A DNA stretch of 22,280 nt from AR5 sp041499965 (lineage in GTDB: Bacteria; Methylomirabilota; Methylomirabilia; Rokubacteriales; CSP1-6), in the NCBI GenBank assembly GCA_041499965.1, contig JBGQLG010000077.1, positions 1-22,280 of the forward strand. The letters run 5' to 3'. This document shows positions 1 through 7,216 of this stretch, piece by piece (the stretch's first letter is position 1; each line of letters begins with the position of its first letter). The translations under genes were made by a program, and so were the position numbers. Under the pieces are notes generated by a model. That model had not been told where the DNA came from. It ran no database searches and worked only from the letters and a program-made list of their open reading frames with translations.

Positions 1-15
1 CGGCTCGCTCGGGCC

Positions 16-40
16 CCCCATCCCCCTGAGGGGGTTGGGG
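16..40. terminator. GC-rich hairpin at the window edge
   Basis: Bases 16-26 pair with 30-40 around a TGA loop, with one T-T mismatch; the core is five C then five G. It could end transcription of a gene outside the window. There is no T tract, so a terminator role is only a possibility. The rest of 41-258 shows no convincing gene. Confidence 0.3.
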
Positions 41-62
41 CGCGGACAAGTTGGATCGTGGG

Positions 63-76
63 CGGCTCGCGAGCCG
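63..76. repeat. Perfect 14-bp palindrome
   Basis: CGGCTCGCGAGCCG is its own reverse complement. It lies in non-coding DNA about 230 bp upstream of the first gene. It could be a protein-binding site or a chance GC-rich palindrome; nothing nearby decides between these. Confidence 0.4.
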
Positions 77-258
77 AGCCCGGAGCGACAACGGCGACGA
101 CGGCTCGCCACGGAGGCGCGCCCGCGGCCCCGCGCTCGCCCCGCGCCCGCCTCCGGGCGTCCCCGCACTTCACGAGCGTCAGTAGGCCGCGTTGACGTGG
201 TCGGGGGGGCGTGGGAGACTTTTTGGGGACGTGATGTGGCGTGAAGCTTCGGTTGATC

Positions 259-303
259 TGTCGAGTCTCAATCCGTCGAGCCGTCGTTCGTCGAGCCTTC
301 ATA
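259..303. repeat. Three direct repeats of 15-bp period
   Basis: The hexamer GTCGAG occurs at 260, 275 and 290, exactly 15 bp apart, within units of the form [TC]GTCGAG[TC]C plus six less conserved bases. The array ends at the probable start codon of the exported protein gene at 303. It could be an operator array, or coding DNA if translation begins at the in-frame ATG at 234, where each unit would encode a Ser-Ser pair. Confidence 0.5.
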
Positions 304-878
304 TGAAGCGATCCATGACGCGATCCATCTTTTGTCGCCTGGCGTGCCTCGCCGTGCTCCTCCTGCTCGGCGTCGTGCTCGGTGTGACGCCGGCGGCGTG
401 TGCGGGGGCGGCGGGCGAATCGAGTTCGGAGGGTGTCAGTTTCGGCTTCGGCGTGTCACCGCTTCGCGACAGCCTGGGTTTGGCGACCGTACCCGGGGCT
501 GTGGGCGGAGAGGGTGTCCGGCCGCTCGAGGCGGATCCGCACGGCGGGGTCCTCTCGTTCGATCTCAAGCTGGCGTGGCCGGGGGCGGGGGGGACGAGTG
601 TCGTGGAGCCGTACCTGGCGGTGGGGCCGGCGCTCGTCGTCGTCGAGCCGGACTACGCGGGACGGTTGCTCGGCACGCGCGTCGATTCGAGCTTCCGGCT
701 GGGGGCCAGGGCGGGCGCCGGGGTGAACTGGCGGCTCGGCAAGAATGCGACGCTATTCGGCGCCTACGAGGTCACGACGGCCGGGCAGGGCGGGCTCACG
801 TCGCCCGGCGGCAAGGCGCCCGCTGACACCGAGGTGAGCGGCTACGATCTGACCTACGGGCTGCGCTTCCGCTACTGA
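303..878 (+). CDS. Exported, probable outer-membrane beta-barrel protein
   Basis: A 191-residue protein of unrecognised family. It starts with a signal peptide: Lys and Arg residues, then a Leu/Val-rich core at about residues 15-30, and a probable cleavage site after an Ala-Cys-Ala stretch. The mature part is rich in Gly with alternating hydrophobic residues (for example VEPYLAVGPALVVVEPDYAG), as in small outer-membrane barrels, and ends in RFRY, an aromatic C-terminal residue typical of barrel-assembly signals. The ATG at 303 was chosen because it puts the signal peptide at the N-terminus. The in-frame ATG at 234 has a better ribosome site (GGGGA) and would add 23 residues. The gene converges on the formamidase genes 37 bp away; a 6-bp GC stem at 895-912 lies between them. 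The function is unknown. Confidence 0.7.
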   Translation: MKRSMTRSIFCRLACLAVLLLLGVVLGVTPAACAGAAGESSSEGVSFGFGVSPLRDSLGLATVPGAVGGEGVRPLEADPHGGVLSFDLKLAWPGAGGTSVVEPYLAVGPALVVVEPDYAGRLLGTRVDSSFRLGARAGAGVNWRLGKNATLFGAYEVTTAGQGGLTSPGGKAPADTEVSGYDLTYGLRFRY

Positions 879-915
879 GTCCTTGAGGTCGCGTCGCCGC
901 CGCAGCGCGGCGCGC

Positions 916-3150
916 TCACGGTGTCGTGAAGGGCGCGGGGTCGAGGAACCGGCGCAGCACGTTGAGGGTCAGCCGCGAGACGTTGTTGACGTAGTGCTCG
1001 TGGGCGAGGCTGCCGACGTAGGCGATGGAACCCGTGGAGAACACCGCGCCGCCGCCGGGATGCTCGTAGAACACCATGTCGGCGCGGACCGCGGGCGAGA
1101 ACTGCCCGTCGGCGCCGGCGAACGACACGTTCATCTCCTCGTTCACCAGCTGGAAGGCGTTCGAGTGGTTCTCGGAGGAGGCGACCACCAGCGCCCACGG
1201 CGGTGAGCCGAGGGCCGCGTTGAAGGCGTCGAGCTCGAGCCCGGCGGCGCCGCCTCCGGAGAGACCGAAGTCGCCGAGGACCTCGTCCTCGATGCCCTCG
1301 AAGATGAAGCGCGCGCGGGGATCGCGGCTGGCGGGTGTGCGCCGGTAGTAGGACGAGCGATCGAAGCCCTGGGCCACGAAGCCCACGCCGACGAGCGCGT
1401 TGGGCGCACGGTCCTGGCGCCGCCAGAGCCCGCCGTACTCGCCGGTCGAGCTGTGGTAGTACTCGCCGACCGATTCGACCCAGGCGCGCGTGCCGTCCTC
1501 GGCCCGGCGCATCTCGACCATGCCCGGATGCGCCGCCGGATACGACACGCGCCAGTAGAAGCCGTTGCCGCCCATGTACATGATCCGGCCGCCGCGGCCC
1601 AGGTACGCCGCCAGCGTGTCGAGCATCTCGCGCGAGTCGTACTCGGGGTGACAGCCGGTCAGCACGACCGCGTAGCCCTCGAGCAGCGGCAGCCCCTCGG
1701 CGTGCAGGTCGTCGTCGGTGATCACGTCGTAGGGCTGCTGGTGGGCCTCCAGCCAGTCGAGCAGACAGAGGTCGAGGAACAGGTTCCAGAGTCGCCCGGT
1801 CGGTCGCGTGTTGACGATCGGCCGCAGCCGCGAGACGTGGCAGACGCCGGAGCCGTCGGAGTGCGTGTCGTAGGTCGAGCCGCCCAGCTCGGGATGATGC
1901 ATCAGCACCAGGTCGGTCGTGTCCACGACCGGCAGCGCGCCGATGTAGAGCTCCGCCGGCCCCGGCCGCATGCGCGCCCGGTAGTTCGAGTAGCAGAGAT
2001 AGGTGGCGGTGGAGGCGAGGAACGCCACGCGGGCACGAGGCCCGTGGCGGGGCGGGCGCACGTAGAACACGACCCAGAAGTCGGGGCCGTCGCCGGCCGC
2101 CAGGCGCAGCGCGTACACGCCGCTACGCGCGTCGGCCGGAATGGTGGTGGTGAGGCTCGGACGCCAGCCGGCATCGTAGAGGTCGTCGTCGTGGAAGTGG
2201 ATCGCACCGTACTGCGCGGGCGCCTGGCGCCAGTCCATCGCGCTGCCGTCCCAGTTGTGGCCGGTGACGGCGCGCTTGGGCGCGTTCACCGTGCGTCCGT
2301 GCAGGCGATTGGGCGAGCGGTCGGTCACGCGGTCGGTGGGGATGTCGGCGGCGAGGTCCCAGAGTCCGAGCGCGTCCTCGGCGGCGACCGCGGTGCTCCG
2401 CCCCGTCGCGGCGGCCAGCAGCTCCGCCGGCGGCAGCGCGCGGGGCGTCAGCGTCGGCCGGTCGATCTTGCCGTTGAAGTGCCACGTCGTCCGCAACCGG
2501 CCGTCCTCGATTCCCCGGCGGGCGGCGCCGAGGAAGAAGTCGCCGGGCGGCGACGGCGCCGTGCGGACCGTGGCCGTGACGGTGGCCGGCTGCTCCAGGC
2601 TCGGCGCGTGGTCGGCGAGCGGCGTCTGGCGCAGCGTCACCGTTCCCGCGGGCAGGTCGACCGCCGCCGCGACGTGATACCACCGGCGGGCGGCGAGGGG
2701 CACGCCGGTGGAGACCAGCGCTCCGCCGACGAGGAGCGCCAGCGCCCCGGCCTCGTCGAGCATCAGCGCGAAGCCGTCGCCGCGGTCCTCGGCCCACGTG
2801 CCCATGATGATCTGCCGCCGTGGCGCCGGCCGCATCGGCACGCGCGTGGGCTGGATGAAGGCCTGCAGCGTGAAGCGCGACAGGGCGCCGAACGCCTCCG
2901 GGTGCTCGACGATGGCGTAGGAGCCGGCGTCGATCGGCTGCGGCGTGCCCTCGTGCTCGCCGTCGATCGAGGTCGGCAGGTGGACGGTCCGGAGGGCGCC
3001 GGGCCCGGTGTCGCCGCACACGAGGCGCACGACCTCGGCGCGGTAGCGCCGCGGCCCGTCGAGGGTCCCGACCATGAAGCGGATCTCCTCGCCGGGGGCG
3101 ACACTGAGCGGGTCCGCGTAGCCGAGCACTCGCGGCATCGACACGCTCAT
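916..3150 (-). CDS. N,N-dimethylformamidase large (beta) subunit-like protein
   Basis: A 744-residue protein, close to the size of known dimethylformamidase large subunits. That enzyme hydrolyses dimethylformamide to dimethylamine and formate using a mononuclear iron held by Tyr and Glu. The N-terminal third opens with a family-like RVLGYADPLSVAPGEEIRFM segment, followed by a LamG-like jelly-roll (from FTLQAFIQPTR, through the RRWYHVAAAVDLP strand). The C-terminal half is the amidohydrolase-type domain, with Tyr-rich ATYLCYSNYR, YDVITDDDLH, LTGCHPEYDS, GGNGFYWRVSY and the end segment VFSTGSIAYVGSL. HPEY and the Tyr-rich stretch are the likely iron ligands, but this was not aligned. The ATG at 3150 was chosen because it lies 16 bp after the upstream small gene; a longer reading to 3294 would overlap that gene. 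The natural substrate may be another formamide or amide. Confidence 0.85.
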   Translation of the reverse strand: MSVSMPRVLGYADPLSVAPGEEIRFMVGTLDGPRRYRAEVVRLVCGDTGPGALRTVHLPTSIDGEHEGTPQPIDAGSYAIVEHPEAFGALSRFTLQAFIQPTRVPMRPAPRRQIIMGTWAEDRGDGFALMLDEAGALALLVGGALVSTGVPLAARRWYHVAAAVDLPAGTVTLRQTPLADHAPSLEQPATVTATVRTAPSPPGDFFLGAARRGIEDGRLRTTWHFNGKIDRPTLTPRALPPAELLAAATGRSTAVAAEDALGLWDLAADIPTDRVTDRSPNRLHGRTVNAPKRAVTGHNWDGSAMDWRQAPAQYGAIHFHDDDLYDAGWRPSLTTTIPADARSGVYALRLAAGDGPDFWVVFYVRPPRHGPRARVAFLASTATYLCYSNYRARMRPGPAELYIGALPVVDTTDLVLMHHPELGGSTYDTHSDGSGVCHVSRLRPIVNTRPTGRLWNLFLDLCLLDWLEAHQQPYDVITDDDLHAEGLPLLEGYAVVLTGCHPEYDSREMLDTLAAYLGRGGRIMYMGGNGFYWRVSYPAAHPGMVEMRRAEDGTRAWVESVGEYYHSSTGEYGGLWRRQDRAPNALVGVGFVAQGFDRSSYYRRTPASRDPRARFIFEGIEDEVLGDFGLSGGGAAGLELDAFNAALGSPPWALVVASSENHSNAFQLVNEEMNVSFAGADGQFSPAVRADMVFYEHPGGGAVFSTGSIAYVGSLAHEHYVNNVSRLTLNVLRRFLDPAPFTTP

Positions 3151-3166
3151 GGGCGGGAGCCGGCCC

Positions 3167-3514
3167 TCACGCGTGATCGAGCGCGGGCAGCGCCTGGCCG
3201 GTGACCGCCTCCCAGCGCAGGCGGAACGCATACCACTCGGCGTCCTCGAGGCTGGCGAACACCTGCTCGGGGAAGAGCCGGGGCGGCAGGCCACCCGGCT
3301 GCTTTTCGGCGAGCGTCCACTCGGCGTGCGGCCGGGTGCAGACGAGCAGGAGATTCTGGCAGTGCCGTGAGCTGCGCAGCACGTTCAGCACCGCCTGCAG
3401 CTCGGGGCTGTGAGGGCCGAACGGGCGCTGCTTGAACTCGAGGGCGAGGTCGGTCCGCTGCGGGTCGATCACGAACACGACGGCAGACTTACCATCGCCC
3501 CGCCGGTGAGGCAA
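3167..3514 (-). CDS. Small protein, candidate dimethylformamidase small (alpha) subunit
   Basis: A 115-residue protein encoded immediately upstream of the large subunit on the same strand, with a 16-bp gap, so probably co-transcribed. Known dimethylformamidases have a small subunit of about 130 residues encoded next to the large one. From memory, the segment with FG, HSPELQ and VLNVLR, followed by AEW and later AEWYAFRLRWE, resembles the small subunit pattern (FG..HSP.LQ.V.N..R, EW.A). The similarity is weak and was judged by eye. The start is TTG at 3514, preceded by a good ribosome site (GAGAGGA); GTG codons shortly downstream are alternatives. A small unrelated protein remains possible. 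Confidence 0.6.
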   Translation of the reverse strand: MPHRRGDGKSAVVFVIDPQRTDLALEFKQRPFGPHSPELQAVLNVLRSSRHCQNLLLVCTRPHAEWTLAEKQPGGLPPRLFPEQVFASLEDAEWYAFRLRWEAVTGQALPALDHA

Positions 3515-3522
3515 GCGTTCCT

Positions 3523-3557
3523 CTCAGCGCAGGTGCGTCACGCGCAGAGGCGCTGAG
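3523..3557 (-). promoter_or_regulatory. Hairpin touching the ribosome site of the formamidase small subunit
   Basis: On the minus strand CTCAGCGC (3557-3550) pairs perfectly with GCGCTGAG (3530-3523), with a smaller GCG/CGC stem inside the 19-base loop. The second arm ends in the GAG of the GAGAGGA ribosome site for the TTG at 3514. Folding could lower translation of the small subunit, or end transcripts from the upstream gene. The role is inferred. Confidence 0.35.
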
Positions 3558-3590
3558 GGCTCGGACCGCCGAGGTGCGCGGAGCCGGGCT

Positions 3591-3986
3591 CTAGCAGCCG
3601 GCGCCCGGCGCGCACCGCGTCGGCCGGCCGTAGTTGTCGTAGGTCGTGCTGCCGCCGGCGGCGTTCGGGACGGTCGTCCAGGAGTTTCCGAAGTTGTCGG
3701 AGGTGGTGCTCCCGCCGTCGTCCCGCGGCATCGTGGTGTAGGCGTTGCCCTGGTTGTCGAAGGTGGTGGTGCCACCGCCGGGCCGGGGCGTGGCGATCCA
3801 CGAGTTGCCGTTGCTGTCGATGATGTTGTAGCCGCCGCCGAAGCGGGGCACGGCGGTCGTGACGTTGCCTTTGCCGTCGTAGCAGCTGTAGCCGCCGTCG
3901 AAGCGCGGCTTGCACGAGACCTGGGCCTCGGCCGTCGTCACGATCGCCACGAGGATCAGCACTGCCAGGATCAGAGACGGCTTCAT
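3591..3986 (-). CDS. Secreted protein of five 20-residue repeats
   Basis: A 131-residue protein with a clear signal peptide (MKPSLILAVLILVAIV, cleavage near AEA-QV). The whole mature part is five tandem units of 20 residues with the pattern P-R-x-x-G-G-x-T-T-x-D-x-x-G-N-x-x-T-T-x. The last unit is degenerate and ends in a Cys-containing tail. Two Cys lie in and just before the first unit and two at the C-terminus, so a disulphide closure is possible. Such Gly/Asp/Asn-rich short repeats usually form beta structures outside the cytoplasm. GGAGG seven bases upstream supports the start. It precedes the formamidase genes by 76 bp on the same strand and may share a transcript. No function can be given. 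Confidence 0.75.
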   Translation of the reverse strand: MKPSLILAVLILVAIVTTAEAQVSCKPRFDGGYSCYDGKGNVTTAVPRFGGGYNIIDSNGNSWIATPRPGGGTTTFDNQGNAYTTMPRDDGGSTTSDNFGNSWTTVPNAAGGSTTYDNYGRPTRCAPGAGC

Positions 3987-4027
3987 CGCTTGACCTCCAC
4001 TGGCTCGCCGCTGCGGGAAAGGAGTCC

Positions 4028-4056
4028 AGCGTAGCCCCGGAGCGGCCAGGGCGCAA
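4028..4056 (-). promoter_or_regulatory. Candidate promoter for the repeat-protein gene
   Basis: On the minus strand TTGCGC (4056-4051) and TACGCT (4033-4028) are separated by 17 bp, upstream of the GGAGG and ATG at 3986. The match to sigma-70 consensus is partial. The region between the divergent genes is only 117 bp, so both promoters must lie here. Confidence 0.3.
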
Positions 4057-4086
4057 CACGACGCGGTGGTGGACGCCCGCGCCGCC

Positions 4087-4095
4087 TGCTATCCT
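4087..4095 (+). promoter_or_regulatory. Candidate extended -10 element before the SDR gene
   Basis: TGCTATCCT fits an extended -10 (TGn plus TAnnnT). It ends eight bases before the ATG at 4104, so transcription would begin almost at the start codon, and no ribosome site is visible. The same nine bases precede the acid phosphatase gene at 15193. Confidence 0.35.
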
Positions 4096-4103
4096 TCCGC
4101 GCC

Positions 4104-4883
4104 ATGGATACCTTGGATCTGGGACTCAAGGGCAAGATCGCGATCGTCACCGGGGGCAGTGAAGGATTGGGGCGGGCCGCGGTGGAGCGGCTGGCCCGCT
4201 CGGGCGCGCGGGTCACCATGTGCGCCCGCCGCAAGGACGTGCTCGAGCGCGCCGCCGACGAGGTGCGCAAGGCGACCGGGGCCGAGCTGCTGGCGCTGTC
4301 GGCCGACGTCTCCCGGGCCGCCGAGTGCGAGGCGGTCGTGGCCGCCACCGTGCGGCAGTTCGGCGGCGTCGACATCCTGCTGAACAACGCCGGCACTTCG
4401 GCCGCGGGCGCCTTCGAGAAGGTGGGCGACGAGGCCTGGCAGGCCGACTTCGACCTCAAGGTGATGGGCGCCGTGCGGATGTCCCGGCTCGTCATCCCGC
4501 ACATGAAGCAGCGCGGGGGCGGGCGGATCATCAACGTCACCACCGTCGGCGGCAAGGCGCCGCGGGCGCAGGGGCTGCCCACGAGCGTGTCGCGCGCGGC
4601 CGGCATCAACCTCACGAAGTCGCTGGCCAACGAGTACGCGGCCGACCGCATTCTCGTGAACACGATCTGCATCGGCCTGGTCAAGAGCGCCCAGATCGCC
4701 CGCCGGGCCAAGGACGGCGACGTCGAGGCGCACTACCGGGAGCTGGCCAAGCGCGTGCCCATCGGGCGGGTGGCCGACGCCAGCGAGTTCGGTGACCTCG
4801 TCGCGTTCCTCGCCTCCGAGCGCGCCGGGTACATCACCGGCACTGCGATCAACTTCGACGGCGGCATGTCGTTCACCGTGTAG
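4104..4883 (+). CDS. Short-chain dehydrogenase/reductase family protein with altered active site
   Basis: A 259-residue protein, the normal length for a classical SDR. The Rossmann cofactor motif TGGSEGLG (residues 16-23), the NNAG motif (94-97) and the C-terminal GTAINFDGG are intact, so NAD(P) binding is likely. The catalytic Asn-Ser-Tyr-Lys tetrad is not conserved. At the correct spacings the residues are Lys119, Thr147 (in NVTT), Thr160 and Arg164 (in PTSVSRAAG). A conventional ketoreductase mechanism is therefore doubtful. The rest of the fold is well preserved, so this is not a decayed gene. I recall other SDR-like proteins with a similar SVSRAAG segment but cannot name a function. The gene stands alone between a divergent gene and a strong hairpin. 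Confidence 0.9.
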   Translation: MDTLDLGLKGKIAIVTGGSEGLGRAAVERLARSGARVTMCARRKDVLERAADEVRKATGAELLALSADVSRAAECEAVVAATVRQFGGVDILLNNAGTSAAGAFEKVGDEAWQADFDLKVMGAVRMSRLVIPHMKQRGGGRIINVTTVGGKAPRAQGLPTSVSRAAGINLTKSLANEYAADRILVNTICIGLVKSAQIARRAKDGDVEAHYRELAKRVPIGRVADASEFGDLVAFLASERAGYITGTAINFDGGMSFTV

Positions 4884-4906
4884 CCGTCCATCGTGTGGCT
4901 GAGCAT

Positions 4907-4944
4907 CGCCGAGGGGCTACGGCGCAAGCCGTAGCCCCTCGGCG
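4907..4944 (+). terminator. 17-bp perfect hairpin with GCAA tetraloop
   Basis: Bases 4907-4923 pair without mismatch with 4928-4944 around a GCAA loop, a stable GNRA tetraloop. It begins 24 bp after the SDR stop codon. No T tract follows on either strand. It may still end transcription or protect the 3' end of the SDR mRNA. Confidence 0.6.
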
Positions 4945-5018
4945 CGTCTCGACCTCTCACGCGCGGGTCGGGGCCACGGGCCGCCACGGCTCCGCCGGAG
5001 CGAGTCCGCAGATCGATC

Positions 5019-5040
5019 GCGTGAGTGGCGTGAGTATGAT
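5019..5040 (+). promoter_or_regulatory. Candidate promoter region of the transketolase operon
   Basis: GCGTGAGT occurs twice with a 9-bp period (5019 and 5028) and runs into TATGAT (5035-5040), a five-of-six match to the -10 consensus. The -35 region is not recognisable. A second TAGGCT at 5090 is an alternative. The region 4945-5149 otherwise holds no gene that can be supported. Confidence 0.3.
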
Positions 5041-5149
5041 GGACGCGGGACGACCGGACCGTGCGCGTGAGCCGGCGCTGGCGATGCGTTAGGCTAGGGG
5101 CGATGGGCGAACGATCAGGGTCATACCCGATGAAAAGGATGCCAAGCGC

Positions 5150-7216
5150 ATGAGCCCCGAACTGGACCTCGATCGACGGGCGATCGACACGATTCGCTTT
5201 CTCTCCGTCGATGCCGTGCAGCACGCCAACTCCGGCCATCCCGGGCTGCCGATGGGCGCCGCGGCGATGGCCTACGTCCTGTGGACGCGGTTTCTGCGGC
5301 ACAGCCCCGCCACTCCCGCCTGGCCGGACCGCGACCGCTTCGTGCTGTCGGCCGGACACGGCTCGATGCTGCTGTACTCGCTCCTGCACCTGACCGGCTA
5401 CGACCTGCCGATGGAGCAGATCAAGAAGTTCCGCCAGTGGGAGAGCCGGACGCCGGGCCATCCCGAGTTCGGGATGACGGCGGGCGTGGAAGCGACGACG
5501 GGACCGCTCGGCCAGGGCATCGCCAACGCGGTCGGCATGGCCATGGCGGAGGCGCATCTGGCCGCACGCTTCAATCGCCCCGGCCACGAGATCGTCGACC
5601 ACCGGACCTACGTGCTGGCCAGCGACGGGGACATGATGGAGGGGGTGCAGTCAGAGGCCTGCTCGCTGGCCGGACATCTCCGGCTCGGCAAGCTCATCGT
5701 GCTCTACGACGACAACCGGATCTCGCTCTCCGGGACCACGTCGCTGACGTTCACCGAAGATGTGGCTGCGCGCTTCGCGAGCTACGGCTGGCACGTGCAG
5801 TCGGTGGCCGACGGCAACGATCTCGCCGCCGTCGACAAGGCGCTGCGCGGCGCGCAGGCAGGCGAGCGGCCCTCGCTGATCGCGGTGCGCACCATGATCG
5901 GCTTCGGCGCGCCCCACAAGCAGGGGACGTACCAGGCGCACGGCAGCCCCCTCGGCCCCGACGAGGTGCGCGCGGCCAAGCAGAATCTCGGCTGGCCGCT
6001 GGAGCCGGCGTTCCTCGTCCCCGACGAGGTGGGTGCGCACTTTCGCGCGGCCGTCGAGCGGGGCCGCACGCTGGAGCAGGGGTGGCGGCGCCGGCTGGCC
6101 GCCTACACCGCGGCCTTCCCCGAGCCGGGCGCGGAGCTCACACGCCGACTGGCTGGCGAGCTGCCCTCGGGCTGGGATGCCCGCGTACCCGCGTTCCCCG
6201 CCGACGCCAAGGGGCTGGCGACGCGCAAGGCCTCGGAGGCGACGCTGCAGGCCCTCGCGCCCTCGCTGCCCGAGCTGGTCGGAGGCTCGGCGGATCTCGA
6301 GGAATCGACGTTCACCACCCTCAAGGGCGCCGGCGACTTCGAACCGCCCTCGCTGCCACACGCCGACGCGCAGGGCGCCGCCGGCGGCGACTGGAGCTTC
6401 GCCGGGCGCAACATCCACTTCGGCGTGCGGGAGCACGCGATGGGCGCCATCGTGAACGGCCTGGCCTATCACGGCGGCTTCGTGCCCTACGGCTCGACGT
6501 TCCTCACCTTCGCGGACTACATGCGCCCGCCCATCCGGCTGTCGGCGCTCTCGCACCTCGGCTCGATCTGGGTCTACACGCACGACAGCATCGGCGTCGG
6601 CGAGGACGGCCCGACGCATCAGCCGGTCGAGCACCTCATCGCGCTGCGGGCCATCCCCAACCTGCTGGTGATCCGGCCCGGCGACGCCAACGAGACGGTG
6701 TGGGCCTGGCGGGTCGCGATCCAGAACCGGCATCGCCCGACTGTCCTGGCCCTCACGCGCCAGGGCCTGCCGACGCTCGATCGCTCGGTCTACGCGCCGG
6801 CGGAGGGGTTGACCCGCGGTGCCTACGTCCTGAACCCGTCCGCCTCCGCGACGCCGCCCGATCTCATTCTGATCGCGACCGGCTCGGAGGTGCCGCTCAT
6901 CGTCAGCGCGGCGGCGAGGCTCGGCGCGGCCGGCGTCGCCGTGCGCCTGGTGTCGATGCCATCCTGGGAGCTGTTCGCGGAGCAGCCGGCCGACTATCGC
7001 GAGCGTGTCCTGCCGGCGTCGGTGACGGCGCGCGTGGCGGTCGAGGCCGGCCGGTCGCTGGGCTGGGAGCGCTGGGTCGGCTCGCGCGGGGCCATCGTCT
7101 CGATCGACCGCTACGGTGCCTCGGCGCCGGGCGACGTGGTGATGAAGCAGCTCGGGCTCACGGCCGATCACGTGGTGCAGGCCGCCGAGGCCGTGCTGGG
7201 ACGCCGCGTGCCGTGA
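5150..7216 (+). CDS. tkt: Transketolase
   Basis: A 688-residue full-length transketolase. It uses thiamine diphosphate to move two-carbon ketol units between sugar phosphates in the pentose phosphate pathway and, where present, the Calvin cycle. The N-terminal domain has the substrate His motif NSGHPGLPMG and the cofactor motif SDGDMMEGVQSEA continuing to YDDN. The central domain has GVREHAMG, with the catalytic Glu at 428, and the aromatic-rich FADYMRPPIRLSAL segment. The C-terminal domain has IATGSEV and VRLVSMPSWELF. The start has a plausible ribosome site (AAAGGA). The stop overlaps the phosphoglucomutase start by 4 bases, so the two genes are translationally coupled in central sugar metabolism. 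Confidence 0.97.
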   Translation: MSPELDLDRRAIDTIRFLSVDAVQHANSGHPGLPMGAAAMAYVLWTRFLRHSPATPAWPDRDRFVLSAGHGSMLLYSLLHLTGYDLPMEQIKKFRQWESRTPGHPEFGMTAGVEATTGPLGQGIANAVGMAMAEAHLAARFNRPGHEIVDHRTYVLASDGDMMEGVQSEACSLAGHLRLGKLIVLYDDNRISLSGTTSLTFTEDVAARFASYGWHVQSVADGNDLAAVDKALRGAQAGERPSLIAVRTMIGFGAPHKQGTYQAHGSPLGPDEVRAAKQNLGWPLEPAFLVPDEVGAHFRAAVERGRTLEQGWRRRLAAYTAAFPEPGAELTRRLAGELPSGWDARVPAFPADAKGLATRKASEATLQALAPSLPELVGGSADLEESTFTTLKGAGDFEPPSLPHADAQGAAGGDWSFAGRNIHFGVREHAMGAIVNGLAYHGGFVPYGSTFLTFADYMRPPIRLSALSHLGSIWVYTHDSIGVGEDGPTHQPVEHLIALRAIPNLLVIRPGDANETVWAWRVAIQNRHRPTVLALTRQGLPTLDRSVYAPAEGLTRGAYVLNPSASATPPDLILIATGSEVPLIVSAAARLGAAGVAVRLVSMPSWELFAEQPADYRERVLPASVTARVAVEAGRSLGWERWVGSRGAIVSIDRYGASAPGDVVMKQLGLTADHVVQAAEAVLGRRVP

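Noticed and set aside
35..244. A 69-codon frame in the first 250 bases
   Set aside because: Arg/Pro/Ala-rich and motif-free, with no sign of a real start.
1453..3204. A 583-codon open frame on the plus strand
   Set aside because: It is antisense to the formamidase large subunit, has Arg/Val/Gly-rich composition and no recognisable domain. Long antisense frames are expected at this GC content.
4895..5092. A 65-codon frame between the SDR and transketolase genes
   Set aside because: No ribosome site or recognisable features, and it covers the hairpin and the candidate promoter.
5281..7212. A long plus-strand frame running through the transketolase gene into phosphoglucomutase
   Set aside because: The part inside transketolase is an out-of-frame shadow. 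Only the part from GTG at 7213 carries conserved motifs.
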